A DNA stretch of 64,000 bases from Candidatus Micrarchaeaceae archaeon (GTDB lineage Archaea; Micrarchaeota; Micrarchaeia; Micrarchaeales; Micrarchaeaceae): the NCBI GenBank assembly GCA_027310825.1, contig DAIDAC010000001.1, forward strand, positions 1 through 64,000, written 5' to 3'. Positions 42,314 to 50,989 of this stretch are shown here, one piece after another; position 1 is the stretch's first letter, and every line of letters starts with the position of its first letter. The notes under the pieces were generated by a model, which worked only from the letters and a program-made list of their open reading frames with translations, had not been told where the DNA came from and did not search any database. Made by a program: the position numbers and the translations under genes.

Positions 42314-44446
42314 ATGGATCTTCTCTCCTTAAAGGGCGTAATTCCTAACGAGATAATCGAATCATTGTCAGCCAGAGGCATAAAGGAATTCACGCCGCCG
42401 CAGGCGCAGGCAATCGAGAAGGGGCTTCTGAAGAATGAGAACATTGTGGTGGCTGCGCCCACGGCAAGCGGAAAGACACTCATTGCAGAACTGGCTTGCG
42501 CAAAGACAATCATCGAAGAGCGAAAGAAAGCGATCTACATTGCTCCGATGAGAGCACTAGTGACAGAAAAGTTCAACGAGTTCAAGGAAAGCTATCCGTA
42601 TCTGAAGAGCGCGATGTCGATAGGAGACCTTGACGGAAACGACAACTGGCTGCACAACTACGACATGCTTTTTGTATCGACTGAAAAGTTCGACAGCCTT
42701 CTTCGTCACGGGATCAACTGGCTTCCAGAAATAGGCTGTATAATATTCGATGAAGTCCACATGCTGGGAGACCAATCGAGGGGACCAACTCTGGAAGTCC
42801 TAATAACAAAGCTTGCAATGCAGTGCAACGCGCAGATGATCGGTCTCAGCGCTACAGTTGGAAACGCATCCGAGTTTGCAAAGTGGTTGAACGCGAAGCT
42901 TGTCACAAGCGAATGGAGGCCGATAAAGCTGAAGAAGGGAGTTGTCAACAACGGGACACTGTTCTACACTGACGACAACCGGCCATTGGACGTTGCAGAA
43001 GAAGAACTGAACGGAAAAAGCAAGATTCCAGAAATACGGGTGTTGGAAGACACGCTTCAAAGAAGGAAGCAGGTGCTTTTCTTCTACGCGACAAAAAGGA
43101 ACGCAGAAGCAGGAGCAGTGAAGCTAGCAGAACACACAGAAAGCATGCTTAGCAGAGAGGAGAAGGCAGAACTTTCAATTCTCGGCGACAGAGTACTGAA
43201 CACTCTTGAGCGGCCGACAGAGCAGTGCATAAAACTTTCAAATCTTGTGAAGAAAGGAATCGCATTCCACCATGCAGGGCTTCTCAACCAGCAAAGAAAC
43301 GCAATCGAAGACGCATTCAGGAAGAATTTGATCAAAGCGATTTGCTCGACGACCACTTTGGGCTTGGGTGTGAATATGCCAGCACACACTGTTCTTGTCA
43401 GGGACGTAACAAGATTTGACGGTGCAGGCAGTGAGATGATGGGCGTGAACGTCGTCACACAGCTTTTCGGAAGAGCCGGCCGTCCAAAGTACGACACAGA
43501 AGGGAGGGCATTGCTGATCGCATCGTCAAAAGAGAAAGTAGCAGAGCTTTACAAGAACTACATTCTTGCGCGGCCAGAAGACGTTGACTCGAATCTCGGA
43601 GTCATTCCTGTTCTGAGGACACACGTCCTTTCTTTCATAGCAGAAAACTTCCTCAACGACAAAAAGGCGATCGAAAACTTCCTCATGAGAACGTTTTATG
43701 GATTCCAGTATGGAAACAGGAGGCACATCTCCAATCTTATTGACGAGATATTGGAGGAACTGGCCACCTACGAGTTCATAGAAAACAACAGAGACAATCT
43801 GATCGCAACAAAGCTGGGAAAGAGGGTGAGCGAACTTTACATAGATCCAGTTTCAGCAAGGTGGATGATAAATTCGCTCGACACGGTAAAAGACGACGCA
43901 GAAATACTTTTCATGATAACAAACACTATGGAAATGAGGCCGTACGTGAGGGCCACTGAAGAGGCATATGCCATGTATGCCGCTCGAACATTCTCGAAAG
44001 AGGAGCACAAAATAGTCAAGGATTATGAGAGCATGGAATACGGCTACTATGATCCGGTAAGAGCGTACAGCACTGCACTCATGTTGAGAGACTGGGTAAG
44101 CGAAAAGAAAGAGCAGGAGATAATCAAAGAATATCGATCAACTCCTGGAGAGCTTTACATAAAGATAAGCAATGCGGACTGGCTGATATATTCTGCAATC
44201 GAGCTGGCAAAGCTGCTGCACAAGCCCCAGAGAAGCCTGATTGACGTTAGAGTGCGTTTGAAGTACGGAATAAAAGAAGAGCTTCTCGATCTCACTCGCT
44301 TGCAGCAGATAGGAAGAGTGAGGGCACGCATGCTATACACAAATGGGATAAAAAGGGTATCAGACATAAGCAAGAACAAGGACACGGTAATAAAACTACT
44401 TGGCAAAGAGATATCTGGTAAGGTGTTCGAGCAAATCGGTGAATGA
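42314..44446 (+). CDS. Ski2-like DNA helicase, Hel308 type
   Basis: 710 residues, the usual Hel308 length. Motif I is APTASGKTLIAEL, and motif II is CIIFDEVHMLGD. Motif III is GLSATVGN; FHHAGLLNQQRN and TTTLGLGVNMPAHTVLVRD are typical of the Hel308/Ski2 second RecA domain. QLFGRAGRP is motif VI. The C-terminus (LQQIGRVRARMLYTNGIK) is a helix-hairpin-helix-like region as in Hel308 domain 5. It acts on stalled replication forks in archaea. Confidence 0.9.
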   Translation: MDLLSLKGVIPNEIIESLSARGIKEFTPPQAQAIEKGLLKNENIVVAAPTASGKTLIAELACAKTIIEERKKAIYIAPMRALVTEKFNEFKESYPYLKSAMSIGDLDGNDNWLHNYDMLFVSTEKFDSLLRHGINWLPEIGCIIFDEVHMLGDQSRGPTLEVLITKLAMQCNAQMIGLSATVGNASEFAKWLNAKLVTSEWRPIKLKKGVVNNGTLFYTDDNRPLDVAEEELNGKSKIPEIRVLEDTLQRRKQVLFFYATKRNAEAGAVKLAEHTESMLSREEKAELSILGDRVLNTLERPTEQCIKLSNLVKKGIAFHHAGLLNQQRNAIEDAFRKNLIKAICSTTTLGLGVNMPAHTVLVRDVTRFDGAGSEMMGVNVVTQLFGRAGRPKYDTEGRALLIASSKEKVAELYKNYILARPEDVDSNLGVIPVLRTHVLSFIAENFLNDKKAIENFLMRTFYGFQYGNRRHISNLIDEILEELATYEFIENNRDNLIATKLGKRVSELYIDPVSARWMINSLDTVKDDAEILFMITNTMEMRPYVRATEEAYAMYAARTFSKEEHKIVKDYESMEYGYYDPVRAYSTALMLRDWVSEKKEQEIIKEYRSTPGELYIKISNADWLIYSAIELAKLLHKPQRSLIDVRVRLKYGIKEELLDLTRLQQIGRVRARMLYTNGIKRVSDISKNKDTVIKLLGKEISGKVFEQIGE

Positions 44447-44449
44447 TTA

Positions 44450-45016
44450 ATGAAAGTAACTGCAAAAGGCTTCAATGCCTATCTGTCTGATTTGCAGATG
44501 GCAGACGCTGACGAAATGGCCAGGCTTGCTAACGACAGAGAGATGTCGCGGGGCCTTGCAACAGAGTTTCCATATCCTTACGACAGGAACAACGCTGTCT
44601 CGTTCATTGAAAGCGCGACAGAACTGATGATGCGCGGCATTGGATTCCACCTTGCGATAAGAAGGGCATCTGACGGCGCATTCCTTGGAGTAATCGGCGC
44701 AGAACACAATCCACTTAGCAAAAGGTGCAAGATCGGATTCTGGCTTGGCAAAGAGCATTGGGGAAAGGGATACGGGAAAGAGGCGGCGAAACTTATGCTG
44801 CATCTGTGCTTTACTGAGCTCGAAGCGAACAGGGTGGTCGGAGAAGTCCACACATTCAACGAAAGGTCTATGGTGCTGCTTTCGAAGCTTGGTTTCAAGA
44901 AAGAAGGAATCCTGAGGCAGGAATCGTTCATCGATGGGGTGTATGTTGACGACGTGGTTCTGAGCATTTTGAAAGAAGAGTATAAAGACATTTCTGGCGT
45001 GCAGCTTTCAAGATAA
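44450..45016 (+). CDS. GNAT acetyltransferase, RimJ/RimL-like
   Basis: 188 residues. KIGFWLGKEHWGKGYGKEAAKLML carries the GNAT acetyl-CoA loop (xGKGYGxEA), followed by ANRVVGEVHTFNERSMVLLSKLGFKKEG. This layout matches RimJ/RimL-type N-terminal acetyltransferases of proteins or small amines. It begins 3 nt after the helicase stop, so it is in the same operon. Confidence 0.85.
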   Translation: MKVTAKGFNAYLSDLQMADADEMARLANDREMSRGLATEFPYPYDRNNAVSFIESATELMMRGIGFHLAIRRASDGAFLGVIGAEHNPLSKRCKIGFWLGKEHWGKGYGKEAAKLMLHLCFTELEANRVVGEVHTFNERSMVLLSKLGFKKEGILRQESFIDGVYVDDVVLSILKEEYKDISGVQLSR

Positions 45017-45101
45017 GCAAACTTCCGCTTTTCGAATTTTGCAGTTCGTTTAAATACTTTATCTAGCGTTCATCTACTCTTGCAGTTTGCAGGGTGACAA
45101 T

Positions 45102-45305
45102 TTGTACATTAAAAGAAACACGATCAAGAAGATGTTGAAGGATGCCGGCGCAGAGCGCGTCAGCGATGAAGCTGTTGCCGTTCTTTACACGAACATGAAT
45201 AAGATGGTATTCTCCTTTGCAAGTAGAACGGCGAAGCTTGCGAAGCATGCAAAGCGAAAGACGATCATTGGATCCGACGTGAAGCTTGCTATGCATACTC
45301 AGTGA
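45102..45305 (+). CDS. archaeal histone
   Basis: 67 residues with one histone fold: IKKMLKDAGAERVSDEAV, then LYTNMNKMVFSFASRTAKLA, then HAKRKTIIGSDVKLAM, whose RKTI and the helix-3 Asp/Lys match HMfB-like histones. I chose TTG 45102, preceded by GGTGACAAT; a TTG at 45087 is 5 codons upstream. The usual N-terminus before helix 1 (MaelPlAPv) is missing, replaced by a short LYIKRNT. It wraps DNA as dimers. Confidence 0.9.
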   Translation: MYIKRNTIKKMLKDAGAERVSDEAVAVLYTNMNKMVFSFASRTAKLAKHAKRKTIIGSDVKLAMHTQ

Positions 45306-45307
45306 GT

Positions 45308-45351
45308 CGGAAAGCTTTTTATTATCTGTTTCTGATTGAATCAGCATGGCG
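45308..45351 (+). repeat. duplicated promoter copy 1 (LamG gene 1)
   Basis: 44 bp that match 48459-48502 at all but one position, including the TATA-like CTTTTTATTATC, the spacer and the ATGGCG start. The TATA box is 26 nt before the ATG, so transcripts are leaderless. Confidence 0.8.
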
Positions 45352-46236
45352 CAAAGAAGGAGCTCGGCACAGTCGGCGATGGAATACCTGATGACGTACG
45401 GATGGGCTATTCTGATTATTGCGGTTGTGCTTGCAGTCCTATTCCAGCTTGGTGTTTTCTCCGGCGGAAACTTTACTCCGAAAGCACAGGCCGGAGCATG
45501 CCAAGTCCAAAAGACCGCAGTTGGTTCGTCTTTGGTAGGAGAATGCCAAGGGCAACTTCCGGAATTTGTCGCAAAATTCGAGGGCAATGGCGCTATAATC
45601 GTATCAAAACCGTCAGAGAATGACGGTTTTCCTAACGGGTACACAATGAGTGCTTGGGTTTCGTATGTAAGCCCGGTAAGCGTGTGCGGATATGCTGTCG
45701 GGATCGAAGACAGCAGCGCGCTGCCGCGTGGAGGAGCGGTGCTGTCATGCAATAGCCAACCCTCTCCATATGGCGAGACAATCAACCAGGCAAACTATGC
45801 TGCCAGTGCGCCAGGGAGCCAGCCAACTCTCCCATTCGGCACATGGGAGTTCATAGCAGTTGCCTGGAATCCAACCGCACAGACGATAACATTTTACCTA
45901 AATGGCGCGCAGTACGGAGCGTCGGTTTCCGATACCGTGCTGCCTGTGAATATGATAATGACTACTCCGCACTATGTTGTGGGCGGACAGACAAACGGCG
46001 GCTCCTGGAATGGCTACGAAGCAGACGCACAGATGTACAACACCTCGCTTTCATCTAACGAAATCCAATCCTTGTACCAGGAGGGCATTGGAGGTGCGCC
46101 AATTAGGCCACAGAATATAGTTGGATGGTGGCCCCTTAACGGAAATGCGAATGACTACTCCGGAAACAATAACAATGGCGCTGGGACAAATGTAGGTTAC
46201 AGCAGTTCTTGGCAGAGCGGATACACCGCGCCCTAA
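45346..46236 (+). CDS. pilin-like surface protein with LamG/concanavalin-like domain, copy 1
   Basis: 296 residues. The N-terminus SSAQSAMEYLMTYGWAIL is a class III (pilin-like) signal before a hydrophobic helix. Residues ~75-250 form a LamG-like jelly roll: YTMSAWVSY, WEFIAVAWNPTAQTITFYLN, then AQMYNTSLSSNEIQSLYQEG. The ending GWWPLNGNANDYSGNNNNGA matches copy 2. N- and C-terminal parts are nearly identical to the 48497 gene, while the middle has diverged, as expected of surface ligand binders. Confidence 0.8.
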   Translation: MAQRRSSAQSAMEYLMTYGWAILIIAVVLAVLFQLGVFSGGNFTPKAQAGACQVQKTAVGSSLVGECQGQLPEFVAKFEGNGAIIVSKPSENDGFPNGYTMSAWVSYVSPVSVCGYAVGIEDSSALPRGGAVLSCNSQPSPYGETINQANYAASAPGSQPTLPFGTWEFIAVAWNPTAQTITFYLNGAQYGASVSDTVLPVNMIMTTPHYVVGGQTNGGSWNGYEADAQMYNTSLSSNEIQSLYQEGIGGAPIRPQNIVGWWPLNGNANDYSGNNNNGAGTNVGYSSSWQSGYTAP

Positions 46237-46241
46237 ATCTA

Positions 46242-46514
46242 TTATAGTATTCCAAGCACGTGTAGGATTATTATAACGAAAACAGCCGGAAGGCCAAACA
46301 GTGCTATGACTATCCACATCCAAAGCGATATTACAATCCCCAATCCAAAAATGGCGTTGACAGCGAATATGGAGATCAGACCGAGCATGCTGTTCACCAG
46401 CAGCATCATGATGAGCTTGCCGAACCTGTAGATAAGATAGACGACTGCGAGTATCAACACAACCGTTACTATTTCGCTGACTATGGCGCCCAACGCTGCA
46501 AGTTCCAGTAACAT
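46242..46514 (-). CDS. BofA-like integral membrane protein
   Basis: About 90 residues, all hydrophobic in three helices. The segment LLVNSMLGLISIFAVNAIFG with WMWIVIALFGLPAVFVIIIL follows the pattern of the pro-sigma-K processing inhibitor (BofA) family, which also occurs in archaea without sporulation. The role here is unknown. It is convergent with LamG copy 1. Confidence 0.6.
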   Translation of the reverse strand: MLLELAALGAIVSEIVTVVLILAVVYLIYRFGKLIMMLLVNSMLGLISIFAVNAIFGLGIVISLWMWIVIALFGLPAVFVIIILHVLGIL

Positions 46515-46565
46515 GAATCTATATTCCAATCAGTCTTTAAATAACATTTGGAATCGTTCGCATTA

Positions 46566-46931
46566 TCAGCAGCCAAGAGCGGCAGCGTTGGCCAGAACCG
46601 CCTGGCCATGCGAACCTGCCAGCAACTGGAATATGTAGGGAGCCATGACTGCAATTATCACTCCGATTATTCCTCCAAGAATCATGCCCGTTGCATATCC
46701 CTGAAGCGTTCCTTTGCTCTGCCCAGGCATGATGTGAGAAGCAGCAAATATCACTCCACCTAGAATCATCAGCAGAATCGCAATCACGTATATTGCTGTT
46801 TGTGTTGTAGCATAAATTGCATACAACTGGCATATCACAGTGTTTCCGGTCGACGATATGGTCGATGCTGCGCTTAAGTTAGCGAACATCACTGCAGATA
46901 GCAATGCCATTATGACGGTTGTTCTCTCCAT
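46566..46931 (-). CDS. VirB2/TrbC-like small membrane protein
   Basis: About 121 residues from ATG 46931. A signal-peptide-like N-terminus (VIMALLSAVMFANLSAAS) is followed by two membrane helices (IYVIAILLMILGGVIFAAS and MILGGIIGVIIAVMAPYIF) separated by a short polar turn, the layout of VirB2/TrbC conjugative pilins. The final Cys is unusual. No other type IV secretion genes are visible nearby, so its function is unclear. Confidence 0.55.
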   Translation of the reverse strand: MERTTVIMALLSAVMFANLSAASTISSTGNTVICQLYAIYATTQTAIYVIAILLMILGGVIFAASHIMPGQSKGTLQGYATGMILGGIIGVIIAVMAPYIFQLLAGSHGQAVLANAAALGC

Positions 46932-47029
46932 AATGCAGTTTCTGAACCGCGACATTTACTTCTTGCGGAACGCTTCGGTTTCACGAAGCGCAATCCTTAA
47001 TAATCTGAACATCTGCTATATTACAGACG

Positions 47030-47259
47030 GTGGCAGGCGGACAGCCAACCGAAAGGAGGAAGCTCCTCTCATACAGAGCGCATTTGGCCTAAGGCCTTAT
47101 TCGGAGCAGAAACGATACCAAAGCAGCATACAAGCGATGACGCGACGAGCTTGCTGTGATGGATGAAACGAGCCGATGAATGCACGATGAGTATGCAAGT
47201 CGACTATCGACGCTCAGTCTAATGCTGTCTAAAACAGAAAGGGGGCTACGGCCTGCCAC
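47030..47259 (+). ncRNA. rnpB: RNase P RNA
   Basis: The RNA subunit of RNase P, which trims tRNA 5' ends. The 5' end GTGGCAGGC and the 3' end GCCTGCCAC form a perfect 9-bp P1 helix 230 nt apart. Near the 5' side, GAAAGGAGGAAGCTCC resembles the universal CR-I region (GAGGAAxxUCC). Near the 3' side, ACAGAAAGGGGGCTACGG resembles CR-V (ACAGAA...GGCU). A GGCCTAAGGCC hairpin lies between. TATA-like CTTAATAAT is ~30 nt upstream. The length is short for archaea, so the specificity domain is probably reduced. Ends are approximate. Confidence 0.78.
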
Positions 47260-47316
47260 TGCCCTTGATTAGATTAGGATTAAATAGCTAATCACAGAAT
47301 ATCTACAGGTGAGATG

Positions 47317-47658
47317 ATGTCTAAGGCTGGGAAGACAAAAGTTCATGTTGGCCAGGAAGGAGGAAGCGCAGGCATCGCCATTTCTATTATCGAGCTCAAG
47401 AGAAGAAGCGCAGAGTGGATACTTGACAAGATTTATGCTGCGGAGGAGGCACAGGACTATCGTTTGGGGGAAGACTGGAGACGTGCTGCAGCTGCCAAGA
47501 ACGCTGAACTTGTCCCGCTCATATTCAGAGATGACTTCGAGCCGATAGAGGCTACTTTTACAACAAATAAGATGCGAAGGCAGGAACCCCGCTCGCTCTC
47601 TGAGCACGAAGAAGGGATAGGGCTTATAGAGTCCTCAGAGGACACGAACAACCATTGA
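47317..47658 (+). CDS. hypothetical protein
   Basis: 113 residues, start ATG 47317 with GGTGAGATG upstream. It is highly charged and helical in the middle (SIIELKRRSAEWILDKIYAA), with an acidic, Ser-rich C-terminus. No membrane segment or family is recognised. It lies 58 nt after the RNase P RNA. Confidence 0.55.
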   Translation: MSKAGKTKVHVGQEGGSAGIAISIIELKRRSAEWILDKIYAAEEAQDYRLGEDWRRAAAAKNAELVPLIFRDDFEPIEATFTTNKMRRQEPRSLSEHEEGIGLIESSEDTNNH

Positions 47659-47727
47659 CGTGTTGCCGTCGCAGATGAAATCGCAAACCTTTTTAAAGGC
47701 ACGCTTTGTATGAATTAGCGTGATTCA

Positions 47728-48408
47728 ATGGGAATCGTAGACGACCTTCAAGCAGGCTTTGGAGTAATGCTTAGGCCGACAGAGAACACGAAGAAGACTA
47801 TGGACATAGGAAAGGCATTTGGATGGTACTTTAGGGTAACATTCATACCGCTGATAGCCTTGATCATAGTCTCATTGGCTTTGGTAGGCGCTCTCGCCGC
47901 ATCGCCGGTCTTTGGGGTTTTCGGATCGACCTTTGCAACGATAGGGATTGTGGCAGCGATAATAGTGCCGCTTGTGTTCCTATGGGCATTGATACCAGTG
48001 ACCATATTCATAAGCGCAGGGCTGTACCATCTGGTAGGCACATGGACTAAGACATTCAAGGGAGACTTCAACAAAACATTCACAGCAACGATGTTCAGCA
48101 AGCTTCCGACGATGATCTTCCTTTGGGTGCTTTTGATACCGGCAACAAGCGCATTCTACGTGATATTCGTAGTCTGGGAATTGATAGTGCTTCTTTTGGC
48201 GCTCTCGAACCAGCAGAAGATCAAGTGGAACGTGGCTCTTGGAACTGTTATCATAACAGATGTGATAGTAACCGCAGTGCTCGCTCTGCTGTTGACATTG
48301 TTCGGAATTGCAATAAACGGCGCGATCGCAGGCGCAGTGCTTCCGCACATACTTGGCAACAACGGATACAGCAACCCGATACTTCCATTCAGCGGCTCTG
48401 CACCATAA
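47728..48408 (+). CDS. multi-helix membrane protein, Yip1-like
   Basis: 226 residues. After a soluble ~30-residue N-terminus, five or so membrane helices follow: FIPLIALIIVSLALVGALA, VAAIIVPLVFLWALIPVTIF, MIFLWVLLIPATSAFYVIF and others. GLYHLVGTWTKTFKGDFNKT in between is the pattern of the Yip1/DUF1282 family of membrane proteins. Substrate or partner unknown. T-rich tracts follow the stop. Confidence 0.6.
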   Translation: MGIVDDLQAGFGVMLRPTENTKKTMDIGKAFGWYFRVTFIPLIALIIVSLALVGALAASPVFGVFGSTFATIGIVAAIIVPLVFLWALIPVTIFISAGLYHLVGTWTKTFKGDFNKTFTATMFSKLPTMIFLWVLLIPATSAFYVIFVVWELIVLLLALSNQQKIKWNVALGTVIITDVIVTAVLALLLTLFGIAINGAIAGAVLPHILGNNGYSNPILPFSGSAP

Positions 48409-48417
48409 GCAGACATT

Positions 48418-48450
48418 GTTTTTTTCTTTTCTATTTCTTTTTATTTTTTA
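48418..48450 (+). terminator. T-rich terminator
   Basis: Directly after the Yip1-like gene comes a 33-nt pyrimidine tract, with runs such as TTTTTTTCTTTT and TTTTTATTTTTTA. This is a strong archaeal U-tract terminator and would be a target for aCPSF1-type termination. Confidence 0.65.
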
Positions 48451-48458
48451 CTGCCGAG

Positions 48459-48502
48459 CGGAAAGCTTTTTATTATCTGTTTTTGATTGAATCAGCATGG
48501 CG
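48459..48502 (+). repeat. duplicated promoter copy 2 (LamG gene 2)
   Basis: Matches 45308-45351 with a single base difference over 44 bp. Similarity continues into the first ~230 bp of the coding region. Confidence 0.8.
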
Positions 48503-49369
48503 ATGAGGCGGAGCAAACAGCAGTCAGCTATGGAGTATCTGATGACCTACGGATGGGCCATTCTGATTATTGCAGTTGTGCTTGCAGTCCTATTCCAGCT
48601 CGGAGTCTTTTCTGGAGGGAATTTCACCCCGAAGGCACAGGCAGGTGCATGCCAAGTGCAGAAGACTGCAGTTGGTTCTTCGTTGGTTGGTGAATGCCAA
48701 GGACAACTTCCGGAATTTGTAGGACAGTTCAACGGGCAGAATGCCTATATATCGATTCCGGATTCCACAACCATAGATTCTGCAGCTTTCACTGTTTCGT
48801 TTTGGGTGAAATTTTCTCAGAATTTTCCAGGCGGGTGCTGCTACAGCCTTGTTAATAAAGGATGGGGTGTGAACGACCAGCGCCAGTGGTATTTCATAGC
48901 TGCGGATACTGGTGGCGGGAGCGTGCGGTACGGCACCGATACGACAATAGGTGCAAATTCAGAATACGATTACCAGTGGAATGACCTAAATTGGCACTTT
49001 GTGACAGGAACATTCTCGGGAGGCACGATGACACTCTATACTGACGCCAAACAGAGACAACAAGCGAGCGGCCTAGGCAACATTTTGATGAATACACAAT
49101 CGATTTATGTTGGCACTGCTGTTGGATACAGTTCCTATTTCCCTGGAGAAATAGCAGACATTCAAGTTTACAACACCTCGCTGTCGGCAAACGAAATCCA
49201 GGCACTTTACATAGAAGGCATCGGAGGTGCACCGGTAAGGCCGCAGAACCTTACCGGATGGTGGCCACTCAACGGTGATTCGAAGGACTACAGCGGAAAC
49301 AACAACAACGGGAATACTAACAATGCAGTATTTTCCAGCTCACGGGGGAGCGGATATACTGCTCCTTGA
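48497..49369 (+). CDS. pilin-like surface protein with LamG/concanavalin-like domain, copy 2
   Basis: 290 residues. The N-terminus (QQSAMEYLMTYGWAIL) is the same class III signal as copy 1. The LamG domain begins AYISIPDSTTIDSAAFTVSF and has LNWHFVTGTFSGGTMTLYTD and ADIQVYNTSLSANEIQALYI. The C-terminal GWWPLNGDSKDYSGNNNNGN matches copy 1. The middle differs from copy 1 in both sequence and length. Probably exported and anchored by the N-terminal helix. Confidence 0.8.
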   Translation: MAMRRSKQQSAMEYLMTYGWAILIIAVVLAVLFQLGVFSGGNFTPKAQAGACQVQKTAVGSSLVGECQGQLPEFVGQFNGQNAYISIPDSTTIDSAAFTVSFWVKFSQNFPGGCCYSLVNKGWGVNDQRQWYFIAADTGGGSVRYGTDTTIGANSEYDYQWNDLNWHFVTGTFSGGTMTLYTDAKQRQQASGLGNILMNTQSIYVGTAVGYSSYFPGEIADIQVYNTSLSANEIQALYIEGIGGAPVRPQNLTGWWPLNGDSKDYSGNNNNGNTNNAVFSSSRGSGYTAP

Positions 49370-49418
49370 ACCTGCAGTTTCAATAGGCTTTTAAGCGTTC
49401 TTTTCGTTAGATAGCATT

Positions 49419-49913
49419 ATGATCGGCGCGCGAATCTCCGAATCAGTAAGAAGGATACCAATCAATCTCAGAGAGTTGTCACTCAGGCTCTCTGCTACAG
49501 ACACTCCAAAGTCATGGTTCAGGGGAAGCTACAGCAGGATAAAGACATTGAGGCTTTCGCTGTGCCTTGCCGCTCTTCTGAGTTATTCCGCTTTCTCGCT
49601 TGGAACAGATTTCACCACCGCTTCATTCATCAACCTGTGGTTCGGGCTCGCTTCTTCCGGCTACATAATAATCGCATTCATATACCTTCTTGGATTCAGG
49701 ATGTGGTATGCACCCACTACGCTTTTCATGATAGTGAGCGCGCTGATCAACTTTGCGATCAATATAAATGGAGGTCCTCTCGGCGTTGGAACTGCAACTT
49801 CGGTGTTCACAACAGCCACGATGCTGCTGTGGCTCTACCTTTTGGTTGTGGGAGTCGTGGCGATGCGCTACGATCGTGGCTCGAAGATAAACGAGATGCT
49901 GAAGCAGAGCTGA
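49419..49913 (+). CDS. hypothetical membrane protein with four helices
   Basis: 164 residues. A basic N-terminal ~45 residues is followed by four hydrophobic segments (SLCLAALLSYSAFSLGT, GLASSGYIIIAFIYLLGF, TTLFMIVSALINFAININ, TATMLLWLYLLVVGVVAM) and a short basic tail (RYDRGSKINE). No family recognised. Convergent with the thioredoxin gene (5-nt gap). Confidence 0.6.
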   Translation: MIGARISESVRRIPINLRELSLRLSATDTPKSWFRGSYSRIKTLRLSLCLAALLSYSAFSLGTDFTTASFINLWFGLASSGYIIIAFIYLLGFRMWYAPTTLFMIVSALINFAININGGPLGVGTATSVFTTATMLLWLYLLVVGVVAMRYDRGSKINEMLKQS

Positions 49914-49918
49914 TCATC

Positions 49919-50239
49919 TCATTGAATTTTTCCCAGGAACTCTTTTAGGTCAGCCTCGGTTAAGCCAATATAAAGCTGTGCTGTCTTCTTCGCAAGCTGC
50001 TTTCCGTTCTGGAATGCGATTATGGTTGGTACTGCCTCGATTGCGAACCTGTCCCACAGAGGATTCTCGTCTTCGTTGATTTTTGATTCTGCAAAACTCA
50101 CCCCTTCCGGAGCGTTGTAGGAATCGAAAATTGGCTTGAACTTTCTGCAATATGGGCACCAGTCAGCCCAGAAAAGTATTACAGTCTTGTTCTTTGAGGA
50201 GATGGCCTTATCTATCGTTTTCCCATCATAGCTGTCCAC
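49919..50239 (-). CDS. thioredoxin
   Basis: 106 residues, full thioredoxin length. VILFWADWCPYCRKFKPIFD carries the CPYC active site, where thioredoxins usually have CGPC; CPYC is also the active site of glutaredoxins and some archaeal thioredoxins. EAVPTIIAFQNGKQL supplies the cis-Pro loop (VPT). It reduces protein disulfides. It lies 14 nt downstream of the DUF218 gene on the same strand. Confidence 0.88.
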   Translation of the reverse strand: MDSYDGKTIDKAISSKNKTVILFWADWCPYCRKFKPIFDSYNAPEGVSFAESKINEDENPLWDRFAIEAVPTIIAFQNGKQLAKKTAQLYIGLTEADLKEFLGKIQ

Positions 50240-50253
50240 AGTTCCACCCGTTT

Positions 50254-50922
50254 TTATTTGCTGCGCAGCCCTTCTGGATGCCTGGCTATATCAGACTTTA
50301 CGAACCTCTGCTCATTCGTCATTATCAGCTCATCGTAGAGCTGCTTGTTGTAAAGGGCGGAGACGTCAACTAGCGATATCAGCTGCTGCGCGAGCGCAGA
50401 TTCGACAGTGGGAGTTACAGGCACTGCGTGCACCTCTACGTTTTCATAGAACAGGCCATCATGCAACATGCTCTTTCCCATGTCTTTTATGCCCTTTCGC
50501 TTTGAGAAGAAAAGCCCGATGTAATTGAGTGCATCGCGCTCTATCTCGGCCCTGTCGAGGCCGAACCAGTAGTGCATAATGAACCACATCACTTTTACGG
50601 ATATAGAGAACTTGCAGAACACTGTTATGTCATCGCTCTTCTTCAGCGAAATAAGCGGCTTTGTGTTCTTTATCGATTGTAACGAGTTGATGGATTTCGT
50701 TTCGACCAGTATTGCAGGAGGCTTCTTCAAAAGTGGAAGCAGAAGTTCCTTCATTGATTCCGCTTCATTGAATTTGCTGCCGGCTTTTCTTCCTCCAGAT
50801 ATGATAACGCTGTCTACGTTGTTCTTGTTTACAAAATCAGCGAACTCTCCGATGTATTTCTTATAGTCGTCTGCATCTGCATCGAAGACTCCGTGCCCCA
50901 ACAGTACCGCAATTCTTGCCAT
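50254..50922 (-). CDS. DUF218 (YdcF/SanA-like) family protein
   Basis: 222 residues. SVIISGGRKAGSKFNEAESM (~40-60) is the DUF218 pattern (SGG, then SEaxxM), followed by PPAILVETKSINSLQSIKNT, where the family has E..S.nT.eN. These enzymes have a Rossmann-like fold of unclear function in envelope metabolism. The first strand (IAVLLGHGVF) is not membrane-anchored, so it is cytosolic. Followed by thioredoxin. Confidence 0.75.
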   Translation of the reverse strand: MARIAVLLGHGVFDADADDYKKYIGEFADFVNKNNVDSVIISGGRKAGSKFNEAESMKELLLPLLKKPPAILVETKSINSLQSIKNTKPLISLKKSDDITVFCKFSISVKVMWFIMHYWFGLDRAEIERDALNYIGLFFSKRKGIKDMGKSMLHDGLFYENVEVHAVPVTPTVESALAQQLISLVDVSALYNKQLYDELIMTNEQRFVKSDIARHPEGLRSK

Positions 50923-50989
50923 AAAAACACCCCAAACAGTATATGCTCAGGCTCGGTTTTTATAGCTTTGCAGAACTGCAATAAGCTTG

